Of a stretch of 64,000 bases of DNA, positions 22,701 to 33,114 are shown one piece after another. Within the stretch, counting starts at the first letter, position 1; the number at the start of each line of letters is the position of its first letter. Source of the stretch: Diadema setosum (Eukaryota; Echinodermata; Echinoidea; Diadematoida; Diadematidae). Below the pieces are notes generated by a model. It did not search any database, was not told where the DNA came from, and worked only from the letters and a program-made list of their open reading frames with translations. The position numbers and the translations under genes are program-made. Location: NCBI RefSeq assembly GCF_964275005.1, contig NC_092692.1:18563506-18627505 (forward strand). The letters run 5' to 3'.

Positions 22701-25063
22701 CGACCAAGATTGAGACGATTAGGACATGGCCCCGCCCCACAAATGTTGGAGAGCTACGTTCTTTTCTAGGACTCGCGTCTTATTATAGACGATTCGTGGC
22801 GAGATTTGCGGCAATAGCGGCCCCACTACATACCCTGGTTGGGAAGTGTCAACCTATGTCCAAGAAATCGAAAAACAGGCACAGAGCAATGGGTGTGCAA
22901 TCATTTGAGTGGACAGAGGAGGCTCAGTGTGCGTTTGATGGGTTGAAGCACGCACTTACAACGACGCCAGTGTTGGGTTACCCAAGATTTGAAAAGCCTT
23001 TTGTGGTGGAGGTGGATGCCTCGTTGAGAGGATTGGGAGCATGTCTGTTACAAGAAGGTGACGATGGCAAGCTGCACCCACTATCATATGCAAGCAGGGG
23101 GCTAAGACATGCTGAGAGGCACTACCCGGATTACTCAAGCTTCAAGCTAGAGCTCCTTGGGTTGAAATGGGCCATCGCAGATAAGTTCAGGGAGTATCTA
23201 ATAGGAAGCAAGACTGAAGTGCGCACAGATCACAATCCACTGGCACATTTGGATACTGCGAAGCTAGGGGCTACAGAGCAAAGATGGGTCGCTCAGTTAG
23301 CACCATTTGACCTGGAAATCAAGTATCAAGCAGGCAAACTAAATCGGTGTGCTGATGCACTTAGCCGCCGTCCCCGTGACAAAGAAACAGATGAAGATGA
23401 GTGCATAAACGTGATGCTAAATTGTTCTGCCATGCCAGTAGAAGTTCTCTCCGAAGCTGAGAATCGACAACCATCTCGACAGGTGACAGAAGACGACTGT
23501 AAATCCAGTATCTTCCCATCATTCAGCCCTTCACAACTGTCTGAGCTACAGCAGAGTGATGAAGCATTAGGACGAGTATGGAACTACTGGAGGGAGAGGA
23601 AGAAACCAACTGAGCCAATGCCAGATGAACTACCATCTGTGAAGGGCTACTTACGAGAATGGGACCACATCACTGAAAAGGATGGAGTCTTGTATCGACG
23701 TGTGTCTTTCAAACAAGAGTTTGTAGAGCAATTCCTTGTCCCAACCAAGATGAGGAAGGTCATACTAGAGTCCGCACATGACAGATGGGGACATCAAGGC
23801 GTGACAAGAACTCTTGCATTGTTGCAGAAGAGATGTTTCTGGCCTGGATTGAATGCAGATGTACGGCAGCATATCAAGACGTGCTTTAACTGTACAATGG
23901 CCAAAGCACCGACTCCCACAGTTAAAAGCCCAATGCGCCATTTACTAGCATTCAGGCCAAATGAGGTTCTAGCAATAGACTTTTTGAAGATGGACCGAGG
24001 TCGAGGAGGATATGAAGACATTCTTGTAATGACTGACGTCTACACAAAGTACTCGCAGGCCATTCCGTGTCGAGATCAGAGTGCCCACACGGTTGCAAAA
24101 GTCTTACGCGATGTTTGGTTCGTCCATTACGGGATTCCGCTTCGCATCCATTCTGATCAGGGCAGAGACTTCGAGGGCCACTTAATCAAAGAGGTATGTG
24201 TTCTGTATGGTATCAGAAAATCGCGTACCACGCCCTATCACCCCGAGGGCAACGGGCAAACGGAGCGATTTAATAGAACACTTTGCGGAATGTTGCGTTC
24301 TTTGGAGCCTAATGAGAGGAAGAGATGGCCGGAGATGATGTCTCATTTGGTGTTTATCTACAATTCAACACCACATCGATCGACTGGATTTTCACCCTAC
24401 AGACTCATGTATGGGAGGGAACCATGCATTCCTCTTGACCACCTATTATCTCGAGCACAGCAGAAGTGGGATCATGACTTTGTCGAAGAACAAGCCAATG
24501 CCCTAACTAAGATGAATGCCCTGGCAGAGGACAGCTTGAAAAAGCGAGCACACGATGACAAACGCAGACACGACATAGGTTACCAGCATCCTACTCTGAG
24601 GGTTGGACACCGAGTCTTGTTGAGACAGACAGCATTTTCGAACAGACACAAACTTGCTGATAAGTTTTTCCGTGATGCGTACATCGTGATAAAGGTGAAC
24701 CCGGAAGGAGATGTCTGTACCATTCGTCCGATTCACGGAGGAGCAGTGAAAACTGTGCATAGAAGACTGCTGATGTTAGATCCAAGAGCGGATGAGCATC
24801 ATATTGTAACGCCTTCCAACCTTCAAGGTGGTGCTGATAATGATGACAGTGTTAACGAGAACCAATGCTCAGATACTGACCATGACGACGACGATGATGA
24901 AGAGGGTGAGCACCCTTATGTCAGATTTCCGCTGTTGGATGAGCAAGTTGCAAGACGTAATGATGATGATAAAGGCACTATCCTTCGTCGATCCCAACGG
25001 ACAACGAAAGGATTACATACTAATCCCCACAGAATGCCAAAGTCTGTTATTGATTATCAATAG
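19766..25063 (+). CDS. gag-pol polyprotein of the Ty3/gypsy element
   Basis: A single open frame of 1765 codons. A later ATG at 19826 (MPGDEEV) is a plausible alternative start. Order, with approximate residues: gag with a retrotransposon-gag-like helical region (60-250); two CCHC zinc knuckles (CYNCGRKGHVKKDC at ~309 and CYGCRKPGHQRRDC at ~328); aspartic protease with DTGAEASLIP (~427); reverse transcriptase with YLDD (~919); RNase H beginning VEVDAS (~1080); integrase HHCC domain (~1336-1380); and the DDE core with AIDF, HSDQGRDFEG and GNGQTERF (~1402-1505). The tail has an acidic D-rich stretch (~1710) and no chromodomain that I recognise. gag and pol share one frame, so no frameshift is needed. 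Confidence 0.95.
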   Translation: MTVAFLFPLVNQQALVLIVKMPGDEEVTSGGAQASSINEMVMALTGAFRSLSTSRAMPAVKLSKFRGVPLKSDDPTIREWLDEFDEYCNYYKLEDSEKAQVLVTHLVGPAKEEVLCRDAAFRKDVSKLRQALQSRFGRLESVQSLSSELHSRVQQEGESLADYSGYLLRLYDRMEAISSGEEKKALKLLKDGTLKERFVKGVKDRTIQRELRRIVMSGKDQTFAEMRESVLDSFQDDDPTMPRPKVREFEVGTPRVGIKDDSSSVKEMKEELSELKETLKAVVTTMQTIQQGSAPSVLPPPRQKKETTCYNCGRKGHVKKDCHSPMMCYGCRKPGHQRRDCPEAAQESQQPAQRSQQQTSQTQQTMPPSRQDAPPSQPEPPTGTGTQAGVRTLQQSNKEDHIPSLLVARSPTSDVDIAGVKAGCILDTGAEASLIPASFYNEHLRERVGPLDGRGSGVKVVGVTGNIVPIMGYLRVPITVRGKTAEVGFLIVEDGVYTNRRDDYPIILGCNALRVILQEGDIPTTDGWGLIKETLQVPKREVTKSVATSMLTTTGDEVMPPLTVRRLQCSIEKGTLLEGADVVVDTAWKSQSNETGNDVLVRPLKQLSDVGREALDIYDGCIQVDHQTVHVTVANRSSDVMKLEKGTPVASAVRVELTEEVVLLERDGFVEVNIADVAVEAGKEPTTRIEEDLQPILMEDKAGEYVTASGVKLQLPSGVTLDHLDREQADKIAKLLSENAGAFVESDMSLGCCTAIPHRIQLHDESPIRLPYRRIAPNCVPEMKALLQEMLEKGIIRKSSSPFASPVVPVRKKDGSLRVCIDYRQLNSRTVRDSFPLPRIEETLEALGGARFFSSLDLANGYFQVAMEESSIERTAFRVPWGLFEFLRMPQGLVNSPSTFQRLMELVLGDLNLTHVVIYLDDILVFSATLEEHVARLQMVFTRLMEYNLKLKGRKCKFLQEEVHHLGHVVTAAGISVDPTKIETIRTWPRPTNVGELRSFLGLASYYRRFVARFAAIAAPLHTLVGKCQPMSKKSKNRHRAMGVQSFEWTEEAQCAFDGLKHALTTTPVLGYPRFEKPFVVEVDASLRGLGACLLQEGDDGKLHPLSYASRGLRHAERHYPDYSSFKLELLGLKWAIADKFREYLIGSKTEVRTDHNPLAHLDTAKLGATEQRWVAQLAPFDLEIKYQAGKLNRCADALSRRPRDKETDEDECINVMLNCSAMPVEVLSEAENRQPSRQVTEDDCKSSIFPSFSPSQLSELQQSDEALGRVWNYWRERKKPTEPMPDELPSVKGYLREWDHITEKDGVLYRRVSFKQEFVEQFLVPTKMRKVILESAHDRWGHQGVTRTLALLQKRCFWPGLNADVRQHIKTCFNCTMAKAPTPTVKSPMRHLLAFRPNEVLAIDFLKMDRGRGGYEDILVMTDVYTKYSQAIPCRDQSAHTVAKVLRDVWFVHYGIPLRIHSDQGRDFEGHLIKEVCVLYGIRKSRTTPYHPEGNGQTERFNRTLCGMLRSLEPNERKRWPEMMSHLVFIYNSTPHRSTGFSPYRLMYGREPCIPLDHLLSRAQQKWDHDFVEEQANALTKMNALAEDSLKKRAHDDKRRHDIGYQHPTLRVGHRVLLRQTAFSNRHKLADKFFRDAYIVIKVNPEGDVCTIRPIHGGAVKTVHRRLLMLDPRADEHHIVTPSNLQGGADNDDSVNENQCSDTDHDDDDDEEGEHPYVRFPLLDEQVARRNDDDKGTILRRSQRTTKGLHTNPHRMPKSVIDYQ

Positions 25064-25274
25064 ATTTTGCACAGTAATGATGTGTGGTTAATGACACACA
25101 GACAGGTATCAAAGTAATTTTGTTTGTGTTACGGAAGTGAACTATTAACAAACGATTAGTTAGACGACACAGTGTAAATCGTTTGCGATATTCGTTTAAC
25201 AGAGAATATGTATAAATGTATATAAATGTGTATTATGCATGATTGAGGCCTATCATGGAATTGTCAGGATGGAT

Positions 25275-28005
25275 TGTAGGAGAGTGGAAATTTGCACTCT
25301 CCCTATGAGATGTGTATCCACAGTGTAAACAAAGTAGACTGTGCCAGAGCAAGCCAGAGTGTCAAAGATAAGGATCTGGAGGACAACGGTAGGCACTGTA
25401 TGCCAGAAAGAGTGACAGGGAGCAGCTGGTCAGCTGGTCAGTAGGTCTCATCACTCTATATCCTTCCACTGAGGAGGAAATATAGTACCATACCACCGCG
25501 TAAATAGTCAGATAATTATTTTGTTATTGTCACTAAGAGTATGTTGCAATTGCATATCGTATAAAAGGCAATTGCTTGGGTACAAGAGTTGGTTATAGGA
25601 CTGCTTGACTAGTAGCTGGTGGATTGATATTGCATACATAATGAGGTGAAGTGGCAAGGAAAACTAGCCCTCTGCTAGGAAAAGTGCTTGACCAGCACCC
25701 CTCCTGAGATGCACTGGTGGTTTTTGGATGTGTTGGATTGCTGGATGTGCTAGCTGAAAAGAGTCATCGAGAGAGCTGGGTTTTTGACAGACTTGTGAGG
25801 TATGTTTGATCAATTTATGTATCAGTAATGTAGGACATACTTTTGTATAATCCACTATGTGATTTGAGGTCAGATCAACAAAGGAATATGACTTTTAATG
25901 ACCATTATAAGTTTGGCTTTGTTTTGCAGAAGTTGGTGGTATGAGTAGCATCACAGTATATGTCCAGTGTAATATAGAGCCAACATTGTGGACAGCTGCA
26001 CTGATTAGGTATACAAATGTCATGTGCTGTACACACACGCTATAAGAATGAAGAGTGTGTATCACAAACTTTTAGTTTTGTGGCTAGTTAATGAAGGGAA
26101 ACTTTTATGTGTTATTCATTTGTGTCGAATAATGTTATATTGTATATCATGTAATATGCATGCTCCTTTTCTCAAGTGTGGGTACACTGTAAGAAATGGT
26201 TTGAGAAAAGGCATAGTAGAAAGAGTCAAGTTACATGAACAAAATCCCTCAACGAGCAGTGGAGCATAAGTACAGTAATGAAGTTTTGTCCTGGAAGTGT
26301 GGTACTGTGCCCTGCGCAAAGTTTGGGTTAGTCTACTCTTTCAGACTCAGTTTCAGGTTAACACACACTTATAGATAAAAGTTATAGTGCTGCAATATTC
26401 AGATTAGCACTAGGTGTTGTGTTACATGTGTTAATTAGGAATGTGATTAGTATGATACTTGCAGGTGTTGATTAAGTATCATCATTAATTTAATCAGGGT
26501 TCCGTTTCGTGGGAGAACCAAAGTCAAAGTCTGGTGTCTGAGTCACTAGAGGGTGATACAGATTACAGCTCTTCGAGGAGTGAAGGTATGTTTGTTTATA
26601 AGAATTTTGTGTATTGCATAACAGCACAGTAATGGCTTATTAGTAAGTGAATATTATGGTAATATTTACTATATACCTGTATGATTATGGTAGTTGGTCA
26701 GTGTTGAAGAGGTATTACTTACATGTCTAATTATTCATTTTGTGGAATATAAATGTACACTGTACTCCTTTGAGTTTCCACATAATACACTTTATGCTGA
26801 TCACTGAAATGTAAAAGCACACTGTGTCACGCATGAGATTTGTGTATCTGGTAACACATGAAGAGTGTTCAAGCATTTAACAGTATGTTTGAGATATAAT
26901 ATGCTATCCTTCTCTGTAAATCGTAGCATGCCAGAGACAGTCAACATCTGTCTTGAGTTATCACATGCAGTTACATATGAGCATTATGGTTGTGTTCACA
27001 TGTAATACAATTGCATGTTGTGGATTTATAACTTATACAGATAATTTTGTGAACGAATTATGACAGGAATAGGAGCTTAGGTGACAGTGATGTTATACAC
27101 TGTATGGTGTCATTGGGTTTAATCACTGTTATTGTTGTTTATGATTCAAAGTTGTTTAGTACAATTCAGTACACTAGGGTTTATTATATTGCACACACAA
27201 TAGATTCAGCTGGTGAGCGAGTCTACTGGTCTTGCAGTTGGCGTCCAAGGCTGGTGAGAGCAAAACCTCAGTTGGGTGAGTTAAGAGTCAGGATGGCCGA
27301 GTTTATGATATATTTTCATTTTTATATCATCCATCCTCATCAAGCAATGGGTTTGTTCCAAAGTGTTTTATAGTGCCATCAGTGAACGAATGTATACGTC
27401 AAGTATTTGTATAGTATTATCCTTTTTTTTTTGGTAGTTAATCAAACAATACCAGTTGTTGTTTAGTGTTTATGAGGTGAGATTGCACACTGAAGTTAGT
27501 ATTGTGTTTTGTATCATCATGTACATGTGTTTGAATATGAAAATGAGGGATCGAGTGACAAACAGATACATAATTGGTTTGGTTAGAGTTTATCAAGGAG
27601 ATGCATTGTTATGACTGAAAATAACAATCCTTTTTTGGACGATTCCTTTTATATCCATTTGGTGGTTAATGGATTTTGAGATGTAATAATGACTCTATAT
27701 GGTTAAATACATAATTGAAGTCATGTTTATACTTAGCAGGCGAATGATATAAGCAAAGTGTGATATGAATTCCCGTTGGTGATATGTGTTTAATGATGTT
27801 TATTCAAATGAAGTGAATCAAATCATGACCATGTACTGATTATGATTTCTCTTGTTTTCTGCTTTATGCAGAGGTTTTTTTTTTGTTTTATCTTCTACAT
27901 GCGAGCGCCAATGCTGCCAGCCCAATAAAAGAACTCATCCCCTCAATCAACGAGTCTTCGTCGTTTTCTTCTTTTGTCCTGACCTTGTGAAATCTGACTA
28001 CGACA
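25275..28005 (+). repeat. 3' LTR (2731 bp)
   Basis: Same length as the 5' LTR and apparently identical on reading. The 210 bp between the pol stop and this LTR are noncoding. The sequence just before it (AGGATGGA) is only a weak polypurine tract. Confidence 0.93.
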
Positions 28006-29080
28006 TAAACATAATTTATATAGGCATAATATAGACAGATATAGATTGCTAAAAATGGCGAGTGAGCCAGTGGAGGGAGGGAGGGAGAGAGGAGCCGAGG
28101 AGGGTGAAATGATGTCCTGAGGTCTGAGAACATAGAGAGGAGCATCCCTGTGGAACGCCTTTGAATATCTTTTGTTCCAGCGAAGCATGTCGCACGGAGG
28201 GGAAAACCCCATGATCTCTGGACCATGCGCTTGCAGACGGTATCCTATCTCCAGACAGGAAAGCAGAGCAGAGGACCTATAAGAGAGAGTACCGGTAAAC
28301 AAAACAAACCAGCTCCCTCAGGATGCCCCACCCCTACAATCCTAAAGGATAGATAAACAATACTGACCATTATAATGAATGGATAAATCAGTAAACATAA
28401 AGGTAACAAAATTAATCAAAACAAAATAAATTCATCCCACTGAATTAGTGACAAAAAAAAAGTCATTTGGATGGATAATTTTGCATCCATCAAAAAGTAT
28501 AGTGTCACGTACACCTGGCACAAAATTATGTACAGCAGTGATCTGAATCATATACACATATATTTTGAATTTAGTATTTTTGCTTGTCCAGGTAGCTCAC
28601 GGCAAACAATTCATTTCTGGGATGTGGAATGCGATCCATCGCCATCGTGATGATAGATTCGTTCCCATTGAAATCCACGCGGTTCCGGGTTCAATACACT
28701 TTAAGTATGTATACATACAGCTAGCACCGCCTTGTACGTAAGCACGATAGTACGGGTACGCGCCACGGTCCGGTGTACGTAATATTAGTGACTTGCATAA
28801 TCGGTACGAAGGTTCGAAGTAAACATAACCCGAAACCAGTATTGAAATAGCTCCTGTTGGTGAAGCGGGTACACGAAAGAATCGAGACAGAATCGTACTG
28901 AACGTCAATCAAACCTTATCCAGCGAAGGACGATGTGAATCGTCCAGTCAATCGGTAGATTCTATAAATCATAAATCAAGCCGAGCGTAGACGCGTGTTG
29001 TTATTGCATTCATACTTGCCGCTAGGCCGGTGCAGCCGGTGTGTGTGTCAGTCCGCGTGCTGCTTACACAAGAAATCACC
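28006..29080. other. spacer and upstream region of MSRB1
   Basis: No gene supported. The last ~350 bp are richer in GC and CpG and presumably hold the MSRB1 promoter and 5' UTR. A tRNA-like box pair (GTAGCTCACGG near 28591 and CCGGGTTCAATAC near 28686) could be the head of a tRNA-derived SINE on the plus strand, but a body and tail are not clear. Confidence 0.4.
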
Positions 29081-32000
29081 ATGTCCTTCTGTTCGTGGTT
29101 CAGTGGGGAGAAATATAAGGACCATTTTGAAGATGGTGAGTAGATGTCTTGTACCTTTAATAACAGTAGAGTCACACGCAAACAAGGCAAACCTCATTTT
29201 CATGAGACTTGGATATTGCATTTTCAAACTTTTGTTGTTATTGTTGTTGCATTTTCAAACTAGAACTATCTGAAAATTGGGATAACCCAAAGGGCAAATC
29301 ACAAAACATTATTTAGTTTGTATTAAAAAAATATTTATTTTCTGCATTTTCTAATGTTTATCAGTACAAGGCAGGACCCAGACAACAGAAATGTAACTAT
29401 GGGAACAATGTTAGTTACATTTCTGTTGTCCTGCTTTTAGTTGTACCGTACTATTGACATTGTAGTGTAGTGTCAGCAGTCAGTGATGGCAATATCGTTG
29501 TATCACATCAATCACCCCCCCCCCCCATTCACTGCTCTTGTTTTGTAATTAAGTTGACCGAAAGATCAGTCTGTATTAATTTGGTCGTTGGGGATATGTT
29601 CTGCGGAGACTGCGTCTGGCTTCATGGAATCCCCTCCTATACAGACCGAAGGCTATCTCGTCTACGAGGAGAGCGATAACGTCTCCTCAAGATAATGCCT
29701 CAAGACTCCGCTCCCAGCTTGCAACTGGCACCTACCCAACGCAGTACGGCCTGATGACTTTAGGCAAGTCTTCCACCCCCATCTGTAGACTCTGTGGAGC
29801 GGAGGAAGAGAACACAGCCCACTTTGTTGCCTCCTGTCCAACCCTTCAAACCCACAGAGCTGCTTTGACCCAGCACATCTGTGCACTCAACCCTCCCTCC
29901 AGACCAGGTCACCCAGGCATTCACTGCAAATGACATCTCCATCTTTACCACTAGCATTTTGTTCCCCTTTCTCTCATTACCTACCTCTCTCTCTTCCGAT
30001 ATTACGACCCACTGCCTCCGATACATTCATAAAATTCACCTTGTACGCCTAGACCTTAGCTCACAGCTTGACGCGGATAACCGCTGATCTCCGAATACCG
30101 GAGGAAGAACAACCAAGAAGAAGAAGAACGTCAAAAAAATAAACTCCTCTGGACAGATGGATCTTTCTTTCTAGTAATTTGAGCTACCCGCCTCGGAGCT
30201 CCATAAATGTAGTACCTGGTACATAGTAAAGATGTACACAAGGAACAAGGCAATTGTGCACTTTATGGCCCTATATTATTGGTACCTCATTCCCCGTATG
30301 CCAAGGTGATATCCCATGAACCACCGCGCACTGAGCAGCTGGCGAGCTTCTCTTGCTGTATGGAACGCAGCTTGAAAAATGTAGTAAAGTCACTAAAAGC
30401 CCGCCTCACTCACTGCGCTGCTAGCTGCATAGCTGACACATTGAAGTGTGATCGCGTGCTGTGCCTTTGCTCTCTGCTGCAAGATTATCAAGCTAAACAT
30501 TTGCAATGTTACATTGCAGAAAATTGCCATGATATGGCACAAAATGTGAGAAAGTTGGCAGTATACCATAAGTCTTTGATACAATACATTGACAGTAGCT
30601 TCCATTTCTGATCCCGACCCCATCACAAATTACGCAAACCACCAGGTTCCCAGGTTCCCAAAATGTAGACAAGATTGCCTGCATTTATGGCCAAAATTCA
30701 TGTTTATTTCTGTTATTTTGCCCAGAAAAATGGCTTTGATAGAAAGATTAGAGGGTCTTTTATCAATATTTGTTTTCTTTCTACATATGAAGACTGCATA
30801 TATGTTTAGAATTTGCCCTTTTGTCAATGTAGTGTGCACTTGTTTTGCTATAAAACTTGTAAGAAGGTGTACATAGCAATCAAGGTTGAGCTCAGTAGAT
30901 TCCAAGTTTCTCTGACCCCATTCAGGTGCATCTTTTGTGTATAACAAGAGGTTTGTGAGCCCATCGTGTATGCTCTATTCATACCTTGAGCCCGATAGAT
31001 ATTTTCATTGCTCGAAGGCACATGTACAGTTTGTAGTTGACCGTGGAAAGGTGCATATAATGTACCGCTTGACTGCTTTCACACAGATTGAGTACCAACC
31101 TGTCCGTTCCCTGTCAACCTGCAAAAAGAATTTCATTTGGGGGCATTGAAGGCTTGCAGAAAATTGTGGGAGGAATGGGTTAGCTTACAAGGTGACTTCT
31201 TTTGAATACAAGTAGAGAGGGCGGAACAAAGGCACAGTAAACTTGTGAGCAGAATAGAATAAAAGATCAAGACTATTGTCATTTGCCTGATCAGTCGCCC
31301 AATGAACAGTGACCTGTGGACACATACAAATATATAGCCACTATGGCTCCATGATTGAAATTCTTGATTGCCTTGTCCTATTTCAAGCTGTAAACTGTAC
31401 ACCAAAAATATGACTACCTATACTGCCTCACAAAGGGAATAGTTACACCATAATGTTTGCTCCATCCAGGAGTGATAATGTTTGTGACGTCCCCATACAA
31501 TAAAGGTAGTTGATGGGCCATTCAGCTTCATGCAACATACATTTATGAGGAAAATCAATGAGACAATCATTTATAAAAGTACAAAACATGTGTAGAGCAA
31601 TTGAAGATAAATAGATTAGAGACGCCGTAGTCATGTGACCAGGATATAATGAGAAAGACACATAGTACATCATGTCACCTGAATCTGCAAACCATTCATC
31701 CACAGAGTTACATTTCCTAGTAATTGTTCTCTCTGTACAGGGTTTCACCAAGTTGATATTGCGGGGTGCAATTTTCTTTTTTAAGTTCCTCTTCAGAGTA
31801 ACTCTTTATAGGGAACATCCCTGAACTGCTGTTTGCGTGGTAATCTTACATACATGTATATAATGCAGGGGCAGATCCAGGAATTCCGTAAAGGGGAGGC
31901 GCCTTTACAAAATTAAAGGGAGGCGCACACCGCCCCATTTTTTTCTTTGTATTTCTTTTGTTTTCACAAAAAATAAAGAGAAAGTGCACGCCCGGTGCGC

Positions 32001-33025
32001 CCCCCCCCCCCCCCTGGATCCGCCACTGTAATGGGTGTATGCAAACAGGGTGTCAGTGCCGCTGACAGAGATTTGAGAAAAGAAGAGGGAAGAAGTGTAA
32101 ATGTTCACAGAAGAAATAAATTACCTGAAAGTCTCACTAGTCAAGTCATACCTCTTATGGGATAGATATACATTGCACATCTCACTCCTGCTCCCAAAAG
32201 TAAAAAATGAACTGTGAGAGTTGAGAAATCCTCATAACATGAACTCACTTCTTGAGTCAAATCTATCTTTTTGTATTCCACGTCTTCTTTTTCCCCGTCT
32301 TTTTCTTCTAACTTCTTCCTCTCCATTGTTTTCTAGTTCTTCTTCTTTGTGTATCCTGGTCAACATTCAAATTTGGATCTAACTGCCTGTTTTATTATGA
32401 CATCTTGTGATGTACATAATGTCTTAAAACAGTAAATTTGTGGATTTATTATGAGCTTTCACATCACCACATGATATCATAGAGCAACAATTATTATATG
32501 AATGATTGTTTTTCTTGTTTCAGATATGTTTGTAGCAACATGGGCACAAGATATACTCTTTAAATGGTACTTTACAAAATACATTGTCTCTCCTTTGTTT
32601 TGTGTTGAATATCTACAAGGGCAGGAAACACAACTCTTTGAAATATGCTCTTCATATCTTTAGTATTTTCATAATATTTGTTGTTGAAAGGTGCATTACA
32701 GAGTATTTCAACATGGCTGTTTTTTCCCTACAGGTGTCTATGTGTGTGCAGAGTGTGGACATGAGCTCTTCTCTAGTAGAACCAAGTTCAAACACAGCTC
32801 GCCCTGGCCGGCTTTCACTCAGACTGTCAGGGCAGACAGTGTCAGTAAGCGGTTTGAGAGTCCGGGAGCTCTAAAAGTAAGTCATCATACGTTTACCAAC
32901 GATTGAATCTCATAAATGAGTATCCCTTTACCATCATCTCATCTCAATGTCATCTTCACTACTTTGCAACATTAGCAGCATTATTTTAACTAATGCTTTC
33001 CACTGAGTCCATGATAATACTAGTA

Positions 33026-33056
<31 letters not shown>

Positions 33057-33074
33057 GTAATAATGATAGTGATG

Positions 33075-33114
<40 letters not shown>

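Larger units (their letters stand above)
16848..28005 (+). mobile_element. Ty3/gypsy LTR retrotransposon, looks whole
   Basis: Two direct repeats of exactly 2731 bp (16848-19578 and 25275-28005) flank a 5.7-kb interior with one gag-pol frame. LTR ends are TGTAGG and CGACA. I saw no difference between the LTRs on reading, which indicates a very recent insertion. No matching 4-6 bp target duplication is obvious at the outer edges. LTRs of 2.7 kb are long for this superfamily and make up about half of the 11.2-kb element. Order of parts: LTR, primer site, gag, protease, reverse transcriptase, RNase H, integrase, LTR. No envelope gene is seen. It looks whole, with no visible breaks. Confidence 0.95.

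Noticed and set aside
30279-30611. 110-codon frame in MSRB1 intron 1
   Set aside because: Intronic, no homology recognised, and overlapping antisense frames are equally open.
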